DNA of 57,513 nucleotides from Acephala macrosclerotiorum (Eukaryota; Ascomycota; Leotiomycetes; Helotiales; Mollisiaceae), in contig MU119494.1 in the NCBI GenBank assembly GCA_014904845.1, positions 6,818 to 64,330 of the forward strand, in the 5' to 3' direction. The notes below the pieces were generated by a model. The model made no database searches and was not told the origin of the DNA. It saw only the letters and a program-made list of their open reading frames with translations. Of the stretch, positions 47,666-57,513 are shown piece by piece. Numbering within the stretch: the first letter of the stretch is position 1; each line of letters begins with the position of its first letter. The translations under genes were made by a program, and so were the position numbers.

Positions 47666-50600
47666 CAATAAAAAAAACTCGAAATCGAAAAATTACTAGT
47701 TACAATTTATAAAAATCGATATAATTTGAAAAAAAAAACTTTTTTCGACGAATTAAAACAATATCGCGAAAAAAAAAAATTTATTTTATTTACGGATTTT
47801 TAAAGTATCGAACGAATTTATACAAAAAAAAAAATTATATTTAAAAAAAAATATATTAATATTATTAAAAAAAAAATTATAATAAATTATATTAAATATA
47901 TATAATAAATAAAAATAACAAATAATACGATTAAATAAATTAAAAAAATAAATTAAAAAACTTGAAATTAAAATTAAAAAAAAAATAAAATAAAAAAAAA
48001 CAATAAAAAATAATTAAACAAATAAATCAATTTTATATTATATTAATATAATATTAAATAAATATAAAATCAATTTAATAAATAATAATAAAAAAATAAT
48101 AATACGAAAAAAATATAAAATTTATACGAAAAATTTAATATTAAAAAATAATAATATATTATATAATCAATATTAAAAAAATAATAAATTATCGAAAAAG
48201 AAATTATATTAATCGAAGAAATATTTAAAAATTGAACAAATATAATACGTAATACAAAAAAATAATAACGATATAATACAAATTTAATAATAATAATATA
48301 CGAATATAAATATATTATATAACGAAAAAATACTAGTACTAAAAAAATCTAAATAAAAAAAATTATACGAAATAATATATTAAAATTATTAAAATATTAA
48401 ATAGAGAAAAATAAATAAAATTAAATACTATATATAATATATTTTAAAAATAAAAAACTTTTTATCAATTTTAATATTAATCGAAAAAAATTATTATAAA
48501 ATTAAAACGAAATTTTCAAAATACAAATTTTAATAAAATATTTAAATTAATAATTTCTACGAAAAATTATTCATTAAATTATTACAATTTATATTAAAAA
48601 TAAAACAAATATATAAATTAATATATAATAATCAAATTTATAAAATCTAAAAATATATAATTTTCAAAAAATAATATAAAAAATTGTATATTACGATAAA
48701 TATTAAACAATTTTTTTATATAATACAAATAAAAATAAATCGAATTAAAATTATAATTAATTTAAAAATAATAAAAAATTTTATATTTATAAAAATAATA
48801 TTAAAATATTAAATCAATATTTAAATTAAAAATTTCAAATACAAAATATTAATAATAAATAAAAATTCATTAAAAACAAATAAAATTAATATAAAAACTA
48901 CAAAATAAAAAATAGTAATATATAAAAAATATATTAAAATAATACAATTTAATATTATCAATATATTTTATTTTATTATACTCGAAATATTATAAATAAA
49001 ATATTATAATTTAATTATAAATTGAATTAAAAAATCAATTAAATTTAATAAATATATAACGTATAAATTATTAAAAAAAAATATTACGAAAAATAATTAA
49101 AAAAAAATTTGTATAATTTCTTTAAACGAATTAAAATATTAAGTATTTTAAAATTTATTTTTAAAACGAATATTAAAAAAATATTATAATTACAAAAATT
49201 TGTTTAAAAATAAATTAAAAATAAAAATTTTATTTAAATATTAATAATAAAATTACGAAATATTATTAAAAAAAAAATTGAAATTATCGTTTTTATTTTT
49301 GTATCGAGTTTCAAAGAATAATTTAAAAACGTTTAAAAAATATATCGATAAAAATTTAAAAAAAATATATATTAAAAAATCGAATTTTTTAGTAAAAAAT
49401 TCGATATTATTCGCGTTTAAAACAAATAATACGAAATAAATATATATCGATTTCAAAAAATTTAATAATTTAATAATTAAAAATAAATATATATTATTAT
49501 TAATAAATAATTTGCGAAATAAATTTTAAAAAATTAAAATATTTATATAATTTAATTTAATTTAAAAATATTATTTTATTAAAATAAAAAAAAAATAAAA
49601 AATAAAAAATAATATTTAAAATACTTTATAAATATTACGAGTATTTAATCATATAAAAAAAATTAATAAATATATTAACAATTTTTTAAAAATTAATAAA
49701 TAATATTTTTTGATTATATTTTAATCAAATATATATTATTTATTTAAACGATATTTTAATATATTCGAAAAACGAAAAATAATATATTAAAAATATTATA
49801 AAAATTTTAAAAATACTAAAAATCGCGAGTTTAAAATTAAAACTAAAAAAATATTATTTTTACAAAAAAAAAATTATATTTTTTGAATATATAATTTCTA
49901 TTTAAAAAATATTTATAAATTTTAAAAAAATATTATTAATATTTAAATAAAAATTTTTTATAAACGTTAAAAAAATATAATCGTTTTTTAAATTTATAAA
50001 TTTTTATAAAAAATTTGTAAAAAATTATTTAAAAATAATAATATTTTTTATAAAATTAATAAAAAAAAAAAAGTTTAAATAAAATTAAAAATATTAATCG
50101 ATATTTAATTAATTTAAAAATGTTTTTACGAAAATATTTTTTTTATTAATATTTAATCTCAAAAAAAAATTGTAATAAAAATCAATATATTAAATTTTAT
50201 TATTAAAACAATATTTAATTAATCGAATAAATATTCGAAATAATAATTAATAATATATTATTTAAAAAAATTATTATTAATAAAATTAAATTACGAAATA
50301 TATAATAAAAAACTATTTACAATAATTAAAATATTTAAAATTTAAAAAATTTATTTAAAAAAAATCGAAATATTAAATAAAAATTTAATATTTTTTATAA
50401 TAACGAAAAAATTCAATTAACGACAAATACAATAAACAAAAATACTAATAATATTCAATTTTAAAAAATTTTATATTAAAAAAATAAAATACGAAAAAAC
50501 AAATATATTAAATAAAAAAACAAAATATAATTAAAAATAATAAATTATATTGAAAATAATATTAAAAAAATACAATAATAAATTTATATTTAATAAAATA

Positions 50601-51023
50601 ATTATAATAACGATTTTAAAAATAATAAATAAAATACTAAAAAAACGTATTAAAAATATTATTATAAAAACTTTTTTAATAAAAATTTTAAAGTTATTTA
50701 CAGCGAATAAAAATATTTTGTAATTTAATAAAAAAATTTATATTTTAATAAAAATATAAATAAAATTCATAAAAAAATAATACGATTTATTAGTTTATAA
50801 ATATTAAAAAATTATAAAAACGATAAGTAAAATATTTAAAAAATTTTACATTTTAAAACTACAAAAAAAAATCACAAAAATAATAAACGCTTATAATATT
50901 TATATACGAAATAAAATTTCACAATAAGTATTATATAAATAATTAAAAACGCTTTATACGTTTTTTAATATTTAAAAATTTATTATATAAAATTTCGTAG
51001 TAAAATTATTATTTTTAAAAAAA

Positions 51024-51221
51024 TTGATTAACAATATCAAATATAATACTATTTTAATTATTACAAATAAATTTACAAAGTACATATATATAATACTATA
51101 CTCGAAAATATATACGACGAAAAACTTTATATATACGTTTTTACGAACGATAATAGTAAATTATAAAATATTAAACGAAATTATTTCGAATAAAAATAAG
51201 TTTTTTACGTTGAAATTTTAA
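51024..51221 (+). pseudogene. Integrase core relic of element C
   Basis: The frame reads like the catalytic core of a Ty3/gypsy integrase: a TILIITNKFTKYIYIILYSK strand region, then a FLRTIIVNY segment, then EIISNKNKFFT, where the family has its second catalytic aspartate. Acidic residues are replaced by Asn and Lys, exactly the change expected from G-to-A mutation, and the frame stops where a tryptophan is usual. Inactive. Confidence 0.8.
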
Positions 51222-51425
51222 ATTATTTTAATTGTATTATTTAAAATAAAAAAAAAACTTTTAATAGTTTTTTATTTATAAACAAATAATTAAATAAAAC
51301 GATTAAATTAAACGATAAAAACGTATTTAAAATATTATATCAACTACTAATAAAATAATTAAATAAAATTTCTATTTATAGTATAATTTGCATATAATAA
51401 TACAATAATAAAAAGTATAAAAATA

Positions 51426-51647
51426 TTGTTTTTTTTTGCGAATTACAATTATAAATTTAAAATATATTACAAATTATATAAAAATAAATTTACGATATAC
51501 AAAATTAAAATTCAAATAAATAAATTTAAATTATTATATGAAAAACTTAAAAAAAATATACAATATATAATTATTAAATCAATTATATATTATAATAAAT
51601 ATTATAATATAAAATTTATATTTAAAAAAAAAAAAAAATTTATTTAA
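51426..51647 (+). pseudogene. Integrase C-terminal region relic of element C
   Basis: The translation FFFANYNYKFKIY, then IQINKFKLLYEKLKKNIQYI and YYNKYYNIKF, follows the order seen downstream of the integrase core in fungal Ty3/gypsy polyproteins (the FF-NYG segment followed by a coiled helical stretch). Charged residues are shifted to Lys and Asn by G-to-A change. Inactive. Confidence 0.75.
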
Positions 51648-52467
51648 TTCGTCGAAATATTAAAACGAAAAAATTATTAAATAAATTGAATTATAAAAAA
51701 TTAAAATTATTCAAAATTAAAAATATTCGAAAATTAATCAATTACAAATTTAAACTATTTAATAATATAAATATATATTTAGTATTTTATATATTTTTAT
51801 TCGAAATAATACGATTAAAAATATCGCGAGTTTTAATAATAAAAAAAAATTTTTAAATTCAAATAAAAAATACAACGTAAAAAAAATATTAAATTATTAA
51901 TTTATTAAAAATAAAATCAAATATTTAATTAAATAAAAAAAATATTTATAATTAAAAAATACTTAGAAATTAAAAAAATATTTTAATTATTCAAAGAAAT
52001 TAATAGCGTTTTATCGTTAAAATTTAAAATTATTTAAAAAAAAAAATTAAAATTAATAAATACGAAAAAATCGAACTCGAAAATAAAAAATAAAAAAATA
52101 AAAAAAAACGATTTAAAAATAAAATTCGTAAAAATTTTATATAAATAATAAAAAAATTAATAAATAGTTTTACGTATAACAAATTCGTAAAAATTTAAAA
52201 ATTTATACGAACGTTTAATATAAATATATTCGAAATATCGAAAAAATTCAATTTTGTTTAAAAAGTACTATTAAAATTATTTATAATAATAAAAATCAAA
52301 CGTTGTAAATTGATTAATTTTTTTTATACGTAAAACGAATATTAATCTTTTTTTACATTTTGTATAAACGATTAAAAATATTGTAAATAATAATAAAAAA
52401 ATTAAATTTTATTTTTCAATTTTAATAAAAATAAATATTAAACAATATTAAACTAAAAAAAAAATAA

Positions 52468-52795
52468 TATTACGAATTATATAAAAACTAATAAAAATTA
52501 TAAAATGTGTAAAACGAATAAAAATTCGAAAAATAAAAATTACGAGATTTATATTACGTAATAAAACTTTAAAAAATAGAGTTTTAAATTAATTAAAAAT
52601 TCTATAAACGAGAATTTTAATAAACGCGAAAATTCTATATAAATAATAAATTTTTTTAGTAAATAAAAACTTTGTACTCAATTTAAATAAATTAATTTAA
52701 TAATTTAATTAATAATTAATAATATTTCGTTCGAATTTTTTAATTTTTATTATATAATTTTAATCGATAATACGTTTAATAATTGACTCGTTATA
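52468..52795 (+). repeat. Right LTR of element C (328 bp)
   Basis: Same length and ends as the left LTR; more strongly RIP-altered (for example ATCACGTGAT in the left copy is ATTACGTAAT here). Confidence 0.9.
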
Positions 52796-55290
52796 TATTT
52801 ATAATTAAAAAATAAAAATCGTATATTAATATAATTATTAATAATTTTTTTTATAATATTTTTAATATATAATTTATTAATATATTTTTATTTTAATAAA
52901 CGTATTAATATAAATTATTAAAAAATTATTATTAATTATATATAAATTTAAATAATATTTCGAAATTATATTTTAATTTTTTTATTTTAAAATTAAATTA
53001 AAAAAAAATATTAAAATAATAATTACTCGTTATTTAATTTTTTTTATTATTATATTTTTAAATTATTAATTTTAATTTTATTAATTATTTTCGAATTAAA
53101 AATACGAATTTTAATATATTAAATAAATTTATATTCAATAAAATTAAAAACTTTTTTTATAATTAAATTATTGATTTTTTTTTTAAAATATTTTAAATAA
53201 TTATTTAAAAATTATAATTATATTTTTTTTTATTATAAATATTATAAAAATTTCTATTTTTTTAATAATAAAAATAATAAATTATTTATTAAAATTTTCG
53301 AGTTTTTTATTATTATTTTTAATAAAATATTAATTTTTATTAAATACGTTTTTATTATATATATTTTTTTTTAAATATTTTCGATTATATTTTAAATTAA
53401 TTTTTTATTTAATTTGTTTAATAAAAAAATATAAATTTTTTCTTAATTATAATTTTAATTTTTATTTTAATTATTATTTTAAATTTTTAATATTTTTTTT
53501 TATATAATATAATTTAATAATTATAAATTAAAAATTAATATAATTTTTTAATTTGTTTTTTTATATTAAATATATATATATTTAAAAAAATTAATAAATT
53601 TAATATAAATATAATTTTATTTAATTTTAATTATTATTTACATATTATTAATTTTTTTAAATTTTATAATAAAATAATTATATTTATAAATAATTAATCG
53701 AATTTTTTTTTAAATTTTTAATATTTTTATAATTTATAAAAAAAATTTAATAATAAATAATAATAATAATATTTTATTTTATTTGAAATTAAATTTATTA
53801 TTATATTAAAAAAAAAAATTATATATTAATAACGTATATTATATAATAATTATATATTTAAATTTTTAATATTTAATTAAAAAAATCAATTATTAATTAA
53901 TAATTAATTAATAAATAAATCTCGATTTATAAAAATATTAAAATTTTCAACTTTTGATAATTATAAACAATTACGTATGATTTTTATATAATTATATTTA
54001 ATTAATTAAATCGTTTAATTTTTAAATATTTTAATTTTAATTTTTAATATCGAATATTATAATATAATTATTCGCATATTAAATCGGTATTTTTACGCTC
54101 GTAAATTTTATTTAAATCGATCGATTTTACGATTAAATTTTAAATAATATTAATATTTTTATTTTTTATTTTTATTTATTTATATAATTTATAAAACGAT
54201 TAAAATTTATTAATCGAATAAAACGCGATTATTAATTTATATTTAAATTTTAATAAAAAATATTAAAATTTTTATAGTTTTTAATTTTATAATTTAATAT
54301 TTTAATATGCATTTAATAAATTTATTTAAAAATTTTATAATAAATTAAATAAATACTATAAATTATAAATTTTAAATATTTAAGTATTTAATTTTAAATT
54401 AATATTATTAATATTAAATTAACGTTATTAATATTAAATTAAAATAATTAATAATATTAATAATCAATTAAATTATTATTAGTTTAGTAATCACGTGAAA
54501 TACTAGGCCGGATTGGGACTAGCGCCGTTTACGCTAAAATTGAAATTATATTTTTCAATTTTTACGCGCTTATTAAATTAATAATTTATAATTAATTAAC
54601 GAATTATTTAATTTATTTATTTATTATTAATAATAAATATTTTTAATAATATTAATAATTTATTTATTAAATATTTTATTAATTAATATTTCGATTTATT
54701 ATAAATATAATATTTTTTTTAATATTTACGTTTTTTATATATATAATTAATTTAATATTAATTATATTTTTTAAATTTATTTTTATTATTTTTATTTTAA
54801 TTAAAAATATTAAAATATTATTATATTTTATATAAATATATTATAATATTAATTATAAAATATAATTTAATATAAACGTTTTTAAAAATATTAATAAATT
54901 TATATAATACGAAATTGTATTTTTTAATATTTCGAAAATAAATTATTTTAAATTTTTTATAATTATTTAAAAAATAATTAAAAATATTTTAATTTGATTT
55001 TTAATAAAATTTTTAAAATAATTTATAAAAATATAATTTTTTTTTTATAAAAAATATATATAATAATCGATTTTTTTTAATTTCGAAATATATTTTAATT
55101 AAAATTATTATAAATATAAATTTATAATTTCATTTTATAAATTTTTTAATATATTAATTTTATATTAAAAATTATAAAATATTCGAATTTTAATTTTAAT
55201 AATATCGTATAATTTTTTTTAATATTTTTTATTATTATTATAAATTTGTATTAAATTCGTAATTAATTTAATAAATATATTTAATTAATT
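52796..55290. other. AT-rich region with one tiny GC islet
   Basis: No gene is visible. At about 54489-54537 there is a short stretch of normal composition (ATCACGTGAAATACTAGGCC, then GGATTGGGACTAGCGCCG), presumably a surviving end of a repeat. Confidence 0.65.
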
Positions 55291-55295
55291 TAAAA

Positions 55296-56290
55296 ATGTT
55301 TCTCTCGTACCGAAAGAAAAGGCCCGTCCGGCGGCTCGCTAAGAGAGCCAATAGCGAACGGGTCTTTTTTTTTGGCACTCGACGCACATTTTGCTTCGCA
55401 GGCCTCGCAAGGGCGCCTTTGCGAGAGACTACAAAGTCTTCGACTTTAGTAATCTATTTCTATTTCAAGTTTCAAGTTAAAAACTCTTAATTTGAGCGTT
55501 TTATAAGCATTTGAAGTTGGCATAGTTATTAAAATAGATTCTAGATTCTGCCGGGCGGTAAAGCCGATAAGCTGATAAGCACATTAGTGCCTAAGGCAAA
55601 AACGCACTTCTAGTAAAACTTCAATTCACACCAGGGGGACACTCCCTGGGACTCCCATCTTATATTCAGCTACTACGATCGATTCAATCAATTTAGATTA
55701 CTTTACTTAGTATATAATTCCAGGGGGAGACCCTCTGGGACCCCCCTTGAAAGCTGCGCAGCTATGAGATATTCAGCACTTAAGTAAGTAAGTAAGTAAG
55801 TGCCTTAATGCCTAAGGCAGAAACGCACTTGAAGAGTTTTAGTGTTTCTCACCGGAGCGGTTGCTGCCGGCCTTAGTGCCTAAAGCAGAAGCGCACTTAA
55901 AAGTTTTGCGATCGCCATTTTTACTAAGTGCGATTATATTCTATTGATTGGCGCAACAACGGATTAATAAAATCGTTTGAAACTAGGAATATAAAAGTAT
56001 TTAATTGAGTTTCAATTTATTTATAAGTTTTATGTAATTTGGATTAGTTGATATATTATAATTGTAGGCGCAGCGTAGTCGCATGTAAATCGAGATTTTG
56101 ATGTTTTTCATCGGATCGGCTGCATATTATTCCGAAGTCACGGGCCGCGACATTTCTTAACAGACCAATCAAATCGCTGCATTTAGGTACCTCGGTTAAA
56201 TTTGAGTGAAATCGCTCATTGTGAGAAGTGTTAATATCACGTGCATATAGAAAAGTTAATATTAGTCCTTATATCGAACAAGCAAAAAAA
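55296..56290. other. Hairpin-rich GC islet, apparently non-coding
   Basis: About 1 kb of moderate GC inside AT-rich DNA. It holds several self-complementary GC stretches: CTCGCAAGGGCGCCTTTGCG (near 55406), CTACAAAGTC paired with GACTTTAGTA (near 55430), CCAGGGGGACACTCCCTGG (55631), CCAGGGGGAGACCCTCTGG (55720) and the perfect palindrome AGCTGCGCAGCT (55752-55763). A 26-bp motif, TTAGTGCCTAAGGCA followed by AAACGCACTT, occurs three times (55584, 55804 and 55873), and there is a short AAGT microsatellite at about 55780-55801. Frames are short and run across the hairpins. Candidates are a non-autonomous transposon, such as a Helitron-like or MITE-like element, or an inserted mitochondrial-type GC cluster. 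I cannot decide. Confidence 0.6.
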
Positions 56291-57513
56291 TTTATTTATA
56301 GAATTTTAAAAAAACGTTAAAATAATAGTTAAAATTAAAAAAATATTCGTTAAAATTTATAATAATATAATATAAATAAAATAAAAAAATATTATATTTT
56401 ATTATATCGAATTTATAAAATTATTTATAACGAATTAATCGAAAAATAAATTAATAAAAATATAATTTTAGAAATAATAATTAAAATTATTAACGATTTA
56501 ATAAAATTAAATAATATTATATTTATATTATTAATAATATATTTATAATAAAAAACTATTTAAATATAAAATTTATATTAATTTTATTAATTTTATACGA
56601 AATATATATTTAACGTAAAAAAAACGAATAAAAAAAATTATACAAATTATTAATAATTAATAAAAAAATATATACGATTAATATATTTTATAAATTAATT
56701 AATTTTCGTTTAATAATTATTAAATTTTATTATATAAAAAAAAAATATTAAAAATTTATAATCGAATTAATAATTAAAAAAATAATTAAAAAAATTTAAA
56801 AAGAAATTTATTATTTTTTTAATCGAGTAAATTAAATTAAAAATTAATTAAAAAACGTAATTAAAAATATTTAAAAAAAATATAAAATAAAAATATATAT
56901 AATAAAAAATTTAAATAAAATAAATTTTATAATTTTATCAAAAATAATATAAAAAATTATAAAGATTTTAATAATTAATTTTTTATTATTATTATTAAAA
57001 AAAGATTTTTTTTATAATTTTTATAATAAATAAAAAAAATTATATAAAATTATAATTTTTAAATAATTATTTAAAATATTTTTAAAAAAAAAATTTAATT
57101 TCATTTAATATAATTTTATTAAATATATTAAAATACGAATTTTTAATTCGAAATTAATTAATAAAATTAAAAATTAAATTATTAATATTTTTTACGAAAA
57201 ATCGAAATTAATAATTTAAAAATATAATAATAAAAAAATTTTTTTTTTATATAATTTTTTATAATTTAAAAAATTAATTAATAATTAATTATAATATTAA
57301 TATTTTTTTTAATTTAATTTTTAAATAAAAAAATTAAAATATAATTTTATAATATTATATAAATTTATATTTAATTTATAATAAATATTTAATAATTTAT
57401 ATTAATATATTTATTAAAAAAATTTATTATTTATATTTATTAAATATAATTATAATTATTTTAAAATTTTTATATAAAATTACGAAAATAAAAATATATT
57501 AATAAATTATTTA
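56291..57513. other. AT-rich RIP-type region, no gene seen
   Basis: AT-rich to the window end, with no recognisable frame or repeat partner in the window. Confidence 0.7.

Larger units (their letters stand above)
46617..52795 (+). mobile_element. Ty3/gypsy-type LTR retrotransposon C, RIP-inactivated
   Basis: A complete element of 6179 bp. Two direct LTRs of exactly 328 bp (46617-46944 and 52468-52795) begin TATTACGA and end TCGTTATA. The flanks are TATTT on both sides (46612-46616 and 52796-52800), a perfect 5-bp target-site duplication. A purine tract (AAAAAAAAAATAA) sits immediately before the right LTR, fixing the plus orientation. Integrase relics at 51024-51221 and 51426-51647 place it in the Ty3/gypsy group by order and sequence. 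The interior is heavily mutated, almost all in the G-to-A sense on the coding strand, and cannot encode proteins. Confidence 0.9.

Noticed and set aside
55296..55490. 64-codon plus-strand frame in the hairpin islet
   Set aside because: It runs through two strong hairpins and ends in low-complexity AT sequence; looks non-coding.

Overview
The window looks like a filamentous ascomycete chromosome with a sharply two-part composition. Most of it is extremely AT-rich and carries the scars of repeat-induced point mutation (RIP). These are saturated TpA, almost no open reading frames, and surviving C and G bases that sit mostly in CpG. Embedded in this are short islands of normal composition with intact, intron-bearing fungal genes. 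I cannot name the species.

Layout. 1-5711: 3' part of a large RIP-degraded LTR element (A). 5712-6155: remnant of an aminoglycoside-phosphotransferase-like gene cut by the LTR and carrying an in-frame stop. 6156-14964: AT-rich, no gene seen. 14965-27077: complete ~12.1 kb LTR element (B), an inverted relative of A, with a 375-base assembly gap. 27078-31330: AT-rich. 31331-39880: the main gene island. 39881-41880: AT-rich with a small moderate-GC block and related repeat copies. 41880-43400: second island with one DUF924-like gene. 43400-46616: AT-rich. 46617-52795: complete Ty3/gypsy-type element (C) with matching 328-bp LTRs and a TATTT target duplication. 52796-55290: AT-rich with one tiny GC islet. 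55296-56290: hairpin-rich, non-coding-looking islet. 56291-57513: AT-rich.

The island at 31-40 kb is a compact fungal RiPP cluster of the dikaritin (ustiloxin/phomopsin-like) type. It holds a secreted precursor with five near-identical repeats ending in Kex2-type sites, plus four UstYa-like (DUF3328) membrane oxidase genes with paired HxxHC motifs. The expected logic is that the precursor enters the secretory pathway, Kex2 cuts it at the basic sites, and UstYa-family enzymes cyclise the released repeat peptide. No tyrosinase, transporter, dedicated peptidase or cluster transcription factor lies in the window. The precursor has an unusual structure: three of its four introns are homologous copies inserted at the same codon of successive repeats, so peptide repeats and introns were duplicated together. 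The intergenic regions hold degenerate tandem arrays and a shared ACGCCG hexamer that may be regulatory.
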